Shown: positions 34,818 to 60,959, counted from the first letter of the stretch. The stretch is DNA of 64,000 bases from Haliclona indistincta (GCA_964017065.1 OZ024783.1:18389752-18453751); one strand, 5' to 3'. Notes: generated from the letters alone by a model not told the origin. A program made the numbers and translations.

Positions 34818-35083
34818 TGGGTGTAACTATGGTGGTATAGGGTAGGGAGGACAGTGATTCAAGGAACAACACAGTAACAGTAGCACTAACCTTTGAGCCT
34901 ACATTAAGCACCTTTAACCCTTGTATCAGTGAGAATCAGCCTACAGCTACCTGTAGGCAGTCCTCATGAGCTTATCCACCTAGAAAATCTCAAAAACAAA
35001 AATTTTGTTTGGTGCTGTATACGCTTCACTCAAAGTCTCATCTTGCCCCTAGCTCTGCCCTTCCAATCCTAGTTACGTCCCTA
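34818..35083. mobile_element. Degenerate MITE, CGTAACTA family (duplicated copy)
   Basis: Same insertion as 4917-5172, carried along by the SNX3 segmental duplication. Right end CCTAGTTACGTCCCT. Confidence 0.6.
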
Positions 35084-35734
35084 TATATTATTGTCTTGAA
35101 ACAATTTGTCATTGAGTGTATATCTGACGACAGACAAGCCCTCTCAGATTAACTATGATAATGTACTCTCTACTATAGACTAATATACCAGTGTTTAAGC
35201 TGAAGGAGTGTTCGTGTCGTAGACGATATCGTGATTTTGAATGGCTCAAGAAAGAACTATAGAGAGATAGCAAGGTATGTTGCCATGTGTTAGACAGACC
35301 CTGTAACATCATGTTGTCCTCTACAGATCGTTGTCCCTCCTCTTCCTGGCAAAGCTTTCAAGAGACAACTACCATTTAGAGGAGATGAAGGTAACCCCGC
35401 CCCCTCTCATAACCCCACCTCTTCTCATAACACCGCCCCTCACACAACCCCGCCCCCTCTCATACCTTGCATGAATGTATATATTATTGTGTGTAGGTCT
35501 ATTCGATGATGACTTTATTGAAGAACGAAGGAAAGGATTGGAAGAGTTTGTCAACAAGTTAGTCACACACACATTTACACACACACAGACACACACACAC
35601 ACGCACACACACACACACATGCACCACACAAGGGGCTGAAGTCTCGTATGCTGACTGGCGAAATCACGGTTAAAATCTTAGTATTTTTCCTGTGTATGCA
35701 TTTTCTGTATAATTATAATAACACTGAAATGTCG

Positions 35735-37388
35735 TACCTCTCAACACACACATGTCTACTACCATGCTTGTATACTGGCCTACCTGTGTCGTACCTCGCT
35801 CTCAACACACACATGTCTACTACCATGCTTGTATACTGACCTACCTGTGTCATATATACCTCACACACATGTCTACTACCATGCTTGTATACTGACCTAC
35901 CTGTGTCATACCTCTCAACACACACACATGTCTACTACCATGCTTGTATACTGACCTACCTGTGTCATACCTCTCAACACACACACATGTCTACTACCAT
36001 GCTTGTATACTGACCTACCTGTGTCATACCTCTCAACACACACATGTCTACTACCATGCTTGTATACTGACCTACCTGTGTCATACCTCACACATATGTC
36101 TACTACCATGCTTGTATACTGATATACCTGTGTCATACCTCTCAACACACACATGTCTACTACCATGCTTGTATACTGACCTACCTGTGTCGTACCTCTC
36201 AACACACACATGTCTACTACCATGCTTGTATACTGACCTACCAGTGTCATACCTCACACACATGTCTACTACCATGGTTGTATACTGACCTACCTGTGTC
36301 ATACCTCTCAACACGCATGTCTACTACCATGCTTGTATACCGACCTACCTGTGTCATACTTCTCAACACACACGTCTACTACCATGCTTGTATACTGACC
36401 TACCTGTGTCATACCTCTCACACATGTCTACTAACATGCTTGTATACCGACCTTCCTGTGTCGTACCTCACACACATGTCTACTACCATGCTTGTATACT
36501 GACCTACCTGTGTTGTACCTCTCAACACACATGTCTACTACCATGCTTGTATACTGACATACCTGTGTCATACCTCTCAACACACACATGTCTACTACCA
36601 TGCTTGTATACTGACCTACCTGTGTCGTACCTCTCAACACACACATGTCTACTACCATGCTTGTATACTGACCTACCAGTGTCATACCTCACACACATGT
36701 CTACTACCATGGTTGTATACTGACCTACCTGTGTCATACCTCTCAACACGCATGTCTACTACCATGCTTGTATACCGACCTACCTGTGTCATACTTCTCA
36801 ACACACACGTCTACTACCATGCTTGTATACTGACCTACCTGTGTCATACCTCTCAACACACATATGTCTACTAACATGCTTGTATACCGACCTTCCTGTG
36901 TCGTACCTCACACACATGTCTATACTACCATGCTTGTATACTGACCTACCTGTGTTGTACCTCTCAACACACATGTCTACTACCATGCTTGTATACTGAC
37001 ATACCTGTGTCATACCTCTCAACACACACATGTCTACTACCATGCTTGTATACTGACCTACCTGTGTCATACCTCTCAACACACACATGTCTACTACCAT
37101 GCTTGTTTACTGACCTACCTGTGTCGTACCTCACACACATGTCTACTACCATGCTTGTATACTGACCTACCTGTGTTGTACCTCTCAACACACATGTCTA
37201 CTACCATGCTTGTATATACTGACATACCTGTGTCATACCTCTCAACACACACATGTCTACTACCATGCTTGTATACTGACCTACCTGTGTCATACCTCTC
37301 AACACACACATGTCTACTACCATGCTTGTATACTGACCTACCTGTGTCATACCTCACACACATGTCTACTACCATGCTTGTATACTGA
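35735..37388 (+). repeat. 57/52-bp minisatellite, about 30 units
   Basis: Same unit as 5977-6165, expanded from about four to about thirty copies, with 52-bp variants lacking part of the CAACACA stretch. Contains a larger duplicated block (about 36250-36550 repeated near 36690-36960). Every frame is open on both strands, but it lies in an intron of a pseudogene and is not a gene. Confidence 0.93.
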
Positions 37389-37474
37389 CCACTAACACAG
37401 TATTATGTGTCATGGTTTACATAGTGACTTCCTGTGGTATCATGATAATCTTTAATTTGCCCATGACTGTATGC

Positions 37475-39861
37475 TAGTCAGGTTCACTATGTAATTTTGT
37501 TCAAATTTTTGGGAGATTTGGAAAACTACATATTTTGGAAAGCTTATAACATAAGGAGTCTGAAAATCAATGTTTGCATTTGCACAGATGCTTGTATTGT
37601 ACTTTTTTAAGCGTATTAAAATAACGAGTATTAATTAGCAACTTTCAAATAATTTAACTTATAATTGACATATGAAGGTCATTTAAAATTCAATACCTAT
37701 CTATTCAGATGTAAATAATTCAGTGGTAGCAAAATAAAATTTGATTTTATCGATTTCAGTCATTTTAGTGGCTGTGAAATATATTTAATTTTATCACGTA
37801 TTGCGATCGACCTACTGTTATCATACAAGAACATGAAGCTGTCAGAAATATTAAAGCAGCAATATTGAGCCATGGAAATCCATTTATTGTAGAAGGCAAC
37901 CAGCTATACAATTTCATCACACATGTGTATGTACCACAAGAATATGTTCCACAAATCTTGAATGTTGATGATGTTGGACAAAAGCATTATGATTATGTCA
38001 CTGAACACATTAATGGAGATATCAGTCTTTGAGAACCAGTCAAGAAGCAAAACAACAAAATGTATTTGTCTGGCAGCAGGAAGGAGACAGTAAAGATTCA
38101 CGATCAGATTATTGACATGAGAGAGACCAAAAATCTGTATGGTCATAAAGCTGCATGTTGATGTTGATGATGAATCCAAGAGCATTTTTGCACCAGATGG
38201 ATCAATGTTGCCGTGCACCGAAAAATTTACGCTGATTCATAACCTAGAGAAGCTGGGAAACGCAGGCCAAAATAACTGCAGGCAATAACAGTACAACTAG
38301 AAAAATTGCTGTTTTTGATGGAATGGTTCTAGTTCAGAAGTTTGCAAAGAAGAAAGGGACACTCAGTACAGTAAAAGATCTATAGCCAAGAGTTTTAATG
38401 ACATGCAGGCTCACAAATCTGACAGGAGGATTCAGTGAAGTGATCTTGGTCTTTGATACATACAAACCCAACTCCATCAAAGAGAGAAACGACGACAAGG
38501 AATAGCTCCTATATGCAATACAAGATCACAGATGATACAGACATCAAGCACATTCTTATCGCACGGTTTCTATCACATGAAAAATCAAAAGCAGATCTAA
38601 CAGACTACCTCGCCAAAGCAATCCTAGATTGCAAAAGGAATCGATTCAGCTATTCATCACAGCAGCCTCGGGTCATACCAGAAGCAATGGGAACCTTCAC
38701 TTCGAAGATAACAATCATGAAGAGGCTTACACACTTATGATCTGCCAGCTGGCAGCAAAAACATCACAACGATGTCCTGATGCACAATTGGTATTCTTCT
38801 CTCCTGATACAGATGTCTTGGTTCTGGCCGTGACACACTATGAGAAGCTCTGCAAAAAGATATCAATTTCAATGGATCAGGTATGGTGGATGTTGAGCCA
38901 ACCTGAAGAGCATTAAGCGAAGAAAAGGCACAAGTTTTAATGCTTTTACTAGAGCAGACGACATTGGAAAATTTCAGGGATAGGAAAAACAAGATGGTTC
39001 CAACAGTACATGAAAGCTGATGTGAATTTGCCGAGAGCACTCATGAAACTACCAATGGAAGGTGACTTAACACAGGAAGTGAAAGATGAATTGGCTAATT
39101 TTGTTTGTTTGAGGTACTGTCCAAAGGGTATCTGCATTACCTGATTTAAGATGGCATCTGTTCTGCAAACAACTAGCTGAAAGCAACAAATTACCACCTA
39201 CGGCTTGGAGCACTTGAGGAACACATTAAGCGCGTGCGGTTACAAAGCCGGGTATGGTTCCAAGCCACCATAATGCAGCAACAACCTTTTGAACCACTAA
39301 ATTTTGGATACTACAAGAACACAGATGGTCAAATTTTGCCAGTCACTACGTATAATACAAAGGTTCTTCCTGCACCACAGGCCGTCATCGAGCTAGTTAG
39401 ATGCAAGTGTAAAACTGATTGCTCTACACTAAGATGTTCATGCAGGAAGAATAATCTACCATGCACAGAACTCTGCTCATGTGACACAGGATGTGCAAAT
39501 GATGAAGACAGTAACATTGGAAATGATACGGACAGTGATGACGATGATAATGAGCAATAAAATTAGTATTAGTTGCTACAAAATTCTTTTTCTGTTGCTA
39601 TGTGAGTTTTTGATCACTTATTACATATCATGTTTGAAAACCATCTCTGTTTGAAGTAAAATAGGCTCATGATTTCTGTTAATTAGTATTAATTAGGTAG
39701 CCATTTTTAAGTCCCCGAAAAGTGGCCAAATGAGGTTCGGTGCAAATGCAAACATTGATTTTTGGATTCCTCATGTCATAAGCTTTTCAAAAATATAATG
39801 GTTTACTAATCTCCACAAAATTTGAACGAAACTGTTTTCATGAACATAGTGAACCTGACTA
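37475..39861 (+). mobile_element. 2.4-kb DNA transposon, 17-bp TIR, 3-bp TSD, decayed gene with Cys-rich tail
   Basis: Perfect 17-bp ends TAGTCAGGTTCACTATG, flanked by TGC (37472-37474, 39862-39864); the empty site is TGC at 6248-6250 in the SNX3 gene. A broken plus-strand gene fills it (about 37825-39558). Recognisable pieces include SHGNPFIVEG, FFSPDTDVLVLAV, RADDIGKFQG and a C-terminal CKCKTDCSTLRCSCRKNNLP cysteine-rich tail followed by an acidic end. Stops and frame changes are scattered through it. Similar genes occur widely in invertebrate repeats, but I cannot name the superfamily. Confidence 0.85.
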
Positions 39862-40154
39862 TGCCTTCAAATGTGAATTGTCCTCAAGTAGAATTTCACA
39901 TTTCACTTTGAGATCACGTGATGTGATTTAACCAATTATTGTAACCAGTTATGGGGTGCCATTTGTACCAAAACATAAAAATTCCCCTAATTAATAAATG
40001 TATAGCTGCATTTATAAATGCAACCTGCATATAATATAAATGCAGTGCTTATTTATAAATGCCGACTGACATTTATAAATGCCGACTGACATTTATAAAT
40101 ACCGACTGACATTTATATATACCGACTGACATTTATAAATGCTAACTGAAACTA

Positions 40155-42531
40155 GGCACCGAAGGTGCTTATGCCTCGGTGGAATGTTATGCATACATGC
40201 CTGTCTGACTAAATACGCTGAACTGAAATACACAAGCAGTAATGAAAGTCTGCTGTTGCTAGTTGAACACTATGTTAGTGGCTGACAACTTATAAAAACA
40301 TACACAATAAACTGCAGCCTTTCTGTACAGCATGAAATGACACTATATCCACAACCACAACTATCCACCATTCCATAAACACAGCAACTGCATACAGGAT
40401 TTCTGTACAGCAGTTGCTTTAGTTATGCAATCAGAAGCCAATCGGTGCTTACCACAATTCAACTGGGCGTGTCTACAGTGTTTAGCGCAGCAGTCATACC
40501 TGACGAGCGAGATAGCTTCCATAGCTTGCTTACACGATTTCTCTGGACCTGCGCTGATATCCTGTAGTAAAATTTGAACCTATCAGCTTCTAGGCAGTCA
40601 ACTGTGGACAGCTTTGCCATTGGAGAAGTCCAGATCGCCAGCAACGGTAAACAAAGTAAGCAAATCACGCCATAACTCGAGAACGAAGCTTCGTGTACAA
40701 ATTTCAAATGTTGAAAAGCGAGATAATATCGAGTTCTACTTGCATTGCTAGTTTCAGGGCTCGACGTTCAGCGTGCGCCGCAAAACTGAAGTAACAGACG
40801 GAATGAAGCACCTAAGGTGCAGATGCCTCGGTGGAATGACATTATATCCACAAACACAACTATCCACCATTCCACAAACACAGCAACTGCAGATGCATGC
40901 ATACAGGATTTCTGTACAGCAATCACAATGCAGTGCTTTAGTTATGCAATCAGAAGCCAATCAGTGCTGACCATAATTCAACTGGGCGTGTCTACAATGT
41001 TCATTACAGCCGAGGGGTCCGACACTCGTGAAATCTCGTACATGCACAGTTGAAATCACAAACTGAAATCTGAAATCTCAGTTGAAATCAGAAATCACAG
41101 TTAGAAATCAGAAATCACAGTTTGAAATCAGAAATCACAGTTTGAAATCAGAAATCACAGTTTGAAATCTGAAATCGCTGTTTGAAATCAGAAATCACGG
41201 TTGAAATCTGAAATCGCAGTTTGAAATCAGAAATCACGAAAGAAATCTCCGGATATTTAGAAATCACTTCCGTATATTATCCGTGCACTATGACATTATT
41301 ATAATTGTGTGCTCCGCCCTATTGTCTTGCACCGCCCTCATTATCACGCCCCAAAATTGGTTTCAAGTTTCCCGTCCCTTAGCCTTAGTAGTTCTATGTT
41401 GTTTTGGCAGCTTGTTCAGTTTGCTGAACATTCGAGGTTATTGCTAATGATCAAAACGAACACCTAGCGATTGGAGTTTACATTTGTAGGAAGATTCGAG
41501 CAGAGAATCAGAAATTACTGGTTGAAGGCAAGCTGAATATTTGAGGGCTGAACAGAAGCGTGCGTAGGATAGCCGCCTAGCCTCTCTACAGTGTCCTGGA
41601 CTCTTGTTGCAAAGAACTAACGCAGTACTTAGTATGCCATCTGAGTATGCTATCTGCTGTGCCATCCTAGACTAGGGCGTGGTTACCCCGCCTTTTGACT
41701 GGACGCTGGCTATTCTCACCGAGTCGTTTACTACCTTGTGTGTCGTCAATGCTGTAGTTACACTCATAGCCAAGTCATCAGGCTTCGTCAGAGAAGTTTC
41801 TGGGTTGAAATAAGCTGTGCGTGTGATTTTGTCAAAATTATCAGAAACAGAAATCGCTTGCAGAAATCAGAAATCGCCAGAGAAATCCAGAAATCACTAG
41901 TAGAAATCAGAAATCGCGGTTTGAAATCTGAAATCACAGTTTGAAATCTGAAATCGCTGTTTGAAATCAGAAATCACGGTTGAAATCTTGAAATCGCGGT
42001 TTGAAATCAGAAATCACGGTTGAAATCTGAAATCGCAGTTTGAAATCTGAAATCACGGTTGAAATCTTGAAATCACGTGCTGAAATCAGAAATCACCCTA
42101 GGAATTGAAATCTCGTACGCCAAACTGGCCAGTGTCGGACCCCTCGATTACAGCACACGCATACCACGAGCGAGATAGCTTCCATAGCTTGCTTACACGA
42201 TTTCTCTGGACCTGCGCTGCTATCCTGTAGTAAAGTCTAACCTATCAGCTTCCAGCCAGTCAACTGTGGACAGCTTTGCCTTTGGAGAAGTCCAGATAGT
42301 CAGCAACGGTAAACAAAGTAAGCAAACCGCGCCATAACTCTAGAACAAAGCTTTGCATGGAACTTTCGCTAGTTCACAACCGAGATAATATTGAGTTCTA
42401 CCTGCAGTGCAAGTTTCAGAGCTTACCTTCCAGCGTGCGCAGCAAAAATGGTGTAACAGACAGACAGAACGACAGACAGACAGACAACGCGATTACAGTA
42501 TGCCTCGTGGCTCCGCCCACCGAGGCATAAT
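40155..42531. repeat. Two copies of the CGAGGCAT family, second split by a MITE
   Basis: First copy about 40155-40805; second 40806-41010 continued at 42145-42531. Same order of words as 26600-27215. Confidence 0.75.
41011..42144. mobile_element. 1.1-kb non-autonomous relative of the 7.85-kb ULP1-PHD element
   Basis: Ends CGAGGGGTCCGACAC and GTGTCGGACCCCTCG, exact 8-bp duplication ATTACAGC (41003-41010, 42145-42152), and the same GAAATCAGAAATCAC subterminal arrays and GAAATCTCGTAC word as 22031-29877. No gene inside (41290-41850 is unique but non-coding). Confidence 0.93.
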
Positions 42532-42914
42532 GACTGACTGACTGACTGACTGACTGACTGACTGACTGACTGACTGACTGACTGACTGACTGACTGACTG
42601 ACTGACTGACTGACTGACTGACTGACTGACTGACTGACTGACTGACTGACTGACTGACTGACTGACTGACTGACTGACTGACTGACTGACTGACTGACTG
42701 ACTGACTGACTGACTGACTGACTGACTGACTGACTGACTGACTGACTGACTGACTGACTGACTGACTGACTGACTGACTGACTGACTGACTGACTGACTG
42801 ACTGACTGACTGACTGACTGACTGACTGACTGACTGACTGACTGACTGACTGACTGACTGACTGACTGACTGACTGACTGACTGACTGACTGACTGACTG
42901 ACTGACTGACTGAC
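42529..42914. repeat. (ACTG)n microsatellite, about 96 copies
   Basis: Pure tetranucleotide for about 386 bp, starting at the 3' end of a CGAGGCAT repeat. Open frames of repeated VSQS residues here are artefacts. Confidence 0.98.
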
Positions 42915-43023
42915 AAACAAACAAACGAACTACTGTATGCCTCGTGGCTCCGCCCACCGAGGCATAAAAACAAACAAACGAACCTCGTGGCTCCGCCCAC
43001 CGAGGCATAATTATTAATTATTG

Positions 43024-44644
43024 CATAGATATTATATTGCCTACGGACTGGGATTGGACACTAGCTCACGTGAGCGCATAGTAACAATACATTTTTGGTG
43101 CGTGCACACCGCGTTGCGCTTGACCCAAATGCCGCAATACATTTAGCGAGCAGAAAGTCGTGAACTTTGTGTACCTCTACTGCAAATACGAACTGTTTTT
43201 AGTGTACGCTGTAGCTTTATAATTGTTATTCACGTTGATCAATGTGGTGTAGGCATGTTTTTCAGCGCCAAGGGCGATACTGCAGTGCAGAATTCGTACT
43301 TGCTAGTGACCTTTTTTGTGTACCTCTGGACGCAACATGACAAATATCCGAATAAATTCAATACCTTGGAGCTACTGTTCGATGATTCGAATATGGTTTA
43401 GGCTATAATCTGTATGCAGACAAAGCGTTATCTCGTCGCAAAACGCCTTTGATTCGGGCAGTTTTTGTATTAAGCCAGGAAAACCCGAACTTTTCTTTCT
43501 TGCTGCCCTTTGCACAATATAATCTACAGTGTCCTGGCTATTATTTGCCCGTTTTACAAGGAAAATGGGTGTACCCACACTCCAGTAGCACTTGCCGTAT
43601 TTGGAACAAAATTATTTCGTACTCGGCAATCACCAGAGACCCACATAGGGGTGGGTGGGTCGTGGGGAGGGCGGGAGGGCGTCAGGTGGCATTTTTTTTG
43701 CGCTCTGGCAAAAGGAGATGTATCTTCTTCCATCGCTCTTGCTGGTAGGGGATTTTTGCCGAAATCGTTTGTTCTCATTAAATATTCGCCCCTCTGTAAC
43801 TTACAGACAGAGACCTTTTTGCAAAATCCGATACATACGTTTCTTCCTTGTCTACCAAAGTTTATGTCTGACATTTTGTGTGGGTGTGGCATGCTCAGGA
43901 AAGAAACGCAACTTTTCGTCATTGGGTGGGGCTTGCTACGCCCACAAGACGAATGGCGACTTTCTTGGGTGATCAGTGTGACTGACCAAACCTTCAACTA
44001 ACAGTAGAAACCAAAATATTCGTAATTCTGATGTTTGGGATTTCCACCCTTAAGTAATACTGTAACCATGCAGAACCACGCCGTATCCAAGGGCAAAATT
44101 GACCTCCGGCGCAACGCGCTGTGTACACGGAAATGCCCAGTGTCCAATCCTAGTCTGGCCGCTGCCCCTCCCCGCCTATTGAGTGGGTGGTGGACGGCGT
44201 GTAGGGTCTAGCAAACATTACCATTCATCGATTTTTTTATGAATATTAATCGTGTACAGATAATAATTATTGCAATGATAAGCGGGTTTTCCTCAATGCC
44301 ATTGTACCGCACGAATTGCTTCACATTGCGCTGGTTTAAGCGATCTATGCTTGAATCGCGGTAGACTAAGTTCGACGGCATCGTCAACAGCACGACCGTT
44401 AGCTTTCACCTACAGTAGCTGTTTTGCCATAGCCTGTAATATTATTCACGATCAAACCCAGCCCAAGTTCCATGAATATTACTGCTCAAGATCTTGAGCA
44501 GTAGAATCTGATTGGTCGGTTGGGAAACTATGAATGGCAATGTTTGCTAGACCCTACACGCCGTCCACCACCCACTCAATAGGCGGGGAGGGGCAGCGGC
44601 CAGACTATGTCCAATCCCAGTCCGTAGGCAATATAATATCTATG
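43024..44644. mobile_element. 1.6-kb element with about 36-bp TIR and 7-bp TSD
   Basis: Ends CATAGATATTATATTGCCTA and its inverse, flanked by ATTATTG (43017-43023, 44645-44651). The interior contains a foldback at 44151-44607. Open frames at 43449-44001 lie in all directions and show no family. Confidence 0.8.
44151..44607. repeat. Foldback with about 75-bp arms nested in 43024-44644
   Basis: Arms begin AGTCTGGCCGCTGCCCCTCC and continue through GGCGTGTAGGGTCTAGCAAA, almost perfectly inverted. Loop about 300 bp. Confidence 0.88.
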
Positions 44645-45648
44645 ATTATTGCAACTGATTTATGCCACGCCTCTATCACGTGACAAATAACAACTGAGTT
44701 GCTGCTGCAGCTAGCACCACTGCTGTATACAAACTCTCCTAATACGTCTTATGCAAATACTAACTGGTCAGTAACTTAGTGAGTGCATGTGCAGTAGCTG
44801 AGTAGTTTGGCCACGTCCCTGTTATAGGCTGCATGCATTTTGTCTTCCTTGTGTGTATGTACCTTCTCTGTTCTTGTTGTTGTTAACAGGTTGGCTTTGC
44901 ATTAATGATTGCTAGATTGCATGGACGAAAATTGCCCGAACCCTTGGCATTTCACAGCAAACACTCTATCGCAGACTACATGAGTATACACGACTTCTAT
45001 CCAGCACTTAAATTGGGAGAACAAAAATTGGAATGATTTTTATTTTTGATTTGTTTGCCAGAGGCAGGTGTGGCCAACTAGCAATCATTGCAAACCTGTT
45101 AACAACAACAAGAACAGAGAAGGTACATGCACACAAGGAAGACAAAATGCATGCAGCCTATAACAGGGGCGTGGCCAAACTACTGAGCTATTGCACAAGC
45201 ACTCACTAAGTTACTGACCAGTCAGTATTTGCATAAGACGTATTAGGAGAGTTTGTATACAGCAGTGGCGATGGCAGTGGCGCTAGCTGCAGCAGCAACT
45301 CAGTTGACTGGACAGAAGCAGGGCCAACAACAATGGATCCATGATCCATTTTGAGATTGACTGGAGCTATTATACAGCTGATTGCAGCAAACTTGACTCT
45401 CAGTTTTGACAAACAGACTACAAGGACTGTTAATTGTGGTCAACACCACACCTCTCTCTATACTAGCATGTACAGGGAGAGGTGTGCACATGGTGTTGAC
45501 CACAAATATGAGTCCTTGTAGTCTGTTTGTCAAAACTGAGAGTCAAGTTTGCTGCAATCAGCTGTAGGCTTTCTCCTGAACCTACTGGGCGTGACCATGT
45601 GTTATTTGTCACGTCATAGAGGCGTGGCATAAATCAGTTGCAATAATT
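44645..45648. repeat. Multi-stem foldback
   Basis: Three concentric or side-by-side inverted repeats: an outer pair (44645-44693 with 45602-45648), a long pair (about 44696-44920 with 45080-45302), and a separate hairpin (about 45374-45450 with 45490-45567). No coding frame. Confidence 0.85.
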
Positions 45649-45657
45649 AATAATTTC

Positions 45658-45960
45658 AGTTGGCATTTATAAATGTCAGTCAGCATTTACAAATGTCAGT
45701 CGGTATATATTAATGTCAGTCGACATTTATAAATGTCAGTCGACACTTATAAATGTCAGTCGGTATATATAAATGTCAGTCGACATTTATAAATGTCAGT
45801 CGGTATATATAAATGTCAGTCGGTATATATAAATGTCAGTCGACATTTATAAATGTCAGTCGGTATAATATAAATGTCACTTGGCATTTATAAATGTCAG
45901 TGGGTATATATAAATGTCAGTTGGCATTTATAAATGTCAGTCGGTATTTATAAAAAAGCA
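45658..45960. repeat. 20-bp satellite (ATTTATAAATGTCAGTCGGT)
   Basis: About 15 units alternating CGACATTTATAA and CGGTATATATAA versions; inverse of the short array at 40060-40150, as expected for subterminal repeats of the 39949-46057 element. Confidence 0.9.
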
Positions 45961-46543
45961 CTGCATTTATATTATATGCAGGTTGCGTTTATAAATGCAG
46001 CTATACATTTATTAATTGGGTGAATTTTTATGTTTTGGTACAAACGGCACCCCATAACCAGTGGCTATCCTGTGTACTAAACAGTATTAGTGATCTTATG
46101 TCAACTAACAAGTGTAATACATACTTGTACTAAATTTCTGACCACAAAATTTCTATGCATATGAAATATTCCACTATATACTGAAATAGTCCTATAGCTT
46201 TATAATATAATCCCGCCATGTGTTAATCATGTGTTGTTCCTCTACGTATACTGTAGGATTGCTGGTCATCCATTAGCTCAGAATGAACGGTGTTTACACA
46301 TGTTCCTATACAAGAGTCTGTAATTGATAGGAATTATGTTCCCGGGAAAGTGCGTAGTAACCATTGATACTAGTATTATCAGCTGATCCTATAGCATGTG
46401 TTGTGTGTGTGTGCATGATAGACTATGCTTAATATCATGATGGACATTATATACCTCTAACCTGCTACTGATCTCTCTTCTCTGAGTTTGTTAATATTAT
46501 TATTTTTGTGAAAATAAAATTGTCCGGCTCAATATAATGTATC

Positions 46544-46782
46544 CACAGCAAAAAAGTAGTCCATGTCCAAGAGTTTCCTATGTGTACAAGATTTCCGTCC
46601 TTGTACAGCATTTGTAAACTTCTTGGAAACTTCTTGTTACTCTTGGAAACCCCCAGGAAATGGACTAAATTTCACAAGTTTGGAAACTGTTTTGCACACT
46701 AAAAGTTTCCTTGGAAACTGCCTTGTACATTGCACTTTTCCAAACAGTGTCCAACTTGGAAACTTAGTCCTTTTTGGCTGTG
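46544..46782. mobile_element. MITE with GTTTCC words, 3-bp TSD
   Basis: Ends CACAGCAAAAAAG and CTTTTTGGCTGTG type, flanked by ATC; the paralogous SNX3 flank (near 6820) has the uninterrupted GTATCACGTGGG. Interior rich in GGAAAC/GTTTCC. Confidence 0.75.
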
Positions 46783-47369
46783 ATCGTGTGGGATGGATAA
46801 ACACTAGCCTAGTTAATATACCAATAATAGTATCGAATTTCCTCGAATAGATGGAATAGAGGCACGCCCTTTTACATGTAGAAGCCTTGTCTGAAATAAG
46901 ACTACAGTAGGAACTAGCGACTACAGTAGGAACTAGCTGTAAGGCAGCCGGCCCAGCTGTAGATCGCCAGCGATCACGATGTAAGCAATCACGCCATAAC
47001 TCACGAACAGAGCTTGTAACAAAAAATCCTTACAATTCTCCTACAATAAAGATGGAGCAAGCATGAGGCTCTAGCAACTTTAAGAACCTCAGTTTGAATC
47101 CTATGATAAGTCGATATTTTTCTTATTTCACTTCAAGACTGAGAGAAATAAATAGAAGCCCGGGTTTTATTCAAGGAATCCATGCACTTTTATAACGCTT
47201 CATGAAGTATTGTCATTTGTCAACAGCACGATACCTTTCTTGGCCCAAGTGTTTTTTAGTCAAATTTAAATTTCACAATCAAAAAAAGTTTACATGTAGA
47301 GTTGATAATCATAAAACAGCACACTTCGATGTATGTTGTGCTGTCTCTCTCTCCTGATGGTGGACTGGT

Positions 47370-60712
<13,343 letters not shown>

Positions 60713-60959
60713 GGCACTAGTAGACTGCCAGTACTCAAATCACCTCGCAAATCACAAAATCATGATCGATCGAGAGAAGGGGGCGTGTATCATGAATATT
60801 AGTACTGTTATAAAAATTTATTAATTTGAAGCAATTTTTGTACATTTTTATCCGGTTCACAAAAATTGTTTTGTTTGTTCTGACTCATACTTACTTTTGA
60901 GGCTTAGACTTAATATTATTAATCCGCTAATGATGAACAATATTATACTAAAATACTAG

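Larger units (their letters stand above)
39949..46057. mobile_element. 6.1-kb nested transposon complex with about 100-bp TIR
   Basis: Ends TTATGGGGTGCC and GGCACCCCATAA continue as about 100-bp inverted repeats, flanked by CCAG (39945-39948, 46058-46061); the SNX3 gene has the empty site CCTG at 6331-6334. Arrays of a 20-bp unit (GACTGACATTTATAAATGCC and relatives) adjoin both ends. Everything between about 40155 and 45650 is later nested material. No transposase was found. Confidence 0.85.
35192..46367 (+). pseudogene. SNX3 pseudogene copy
   Basis: Exons 35192-35274, 35327-35390, 35497-35557 and 46257-46367 match exons 2-5 of the SNX3 gene at 3932-6636. Two disabling changes are visible: GAG to TAG at 35260-35262 (in the KELERD segment), and a TA insertion near 46308-46310 in the last exon that shifts into an early stop. 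No counterpart of the 3932-4023 exon was found. The last intron is 10.7 kb against 898 bp in the intact copy, because two transposons and an expanded minisatellite entered it. Flanking similarity extends from 34550 to 46870. Confidence 0.9.

Noticed and set aside
35735..37388. CRISPR-like array
   Set aside because: Units are contiguous 52-57-bp tandem repeats without unique spacers, in a eukaryotic intron.
37475..39861. Tc1/mariner assignment of this element
   Set aside because: The empty site shows a TGC duplication, not TA, and no DDE motif is visible.
42416..43008. Long VSQSVSQ open frames on the minus strand
   Set aside because: Produced by the pure (ACTG)n tract; all frames are open and no non-repeat coding sequence is attached.
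43449..44001. Overlapping 100-160-residue frames on both strands
   Set aside because: No family, no splice support, inside a non-autonomous element; mutual shadows in GC-richer DNA.
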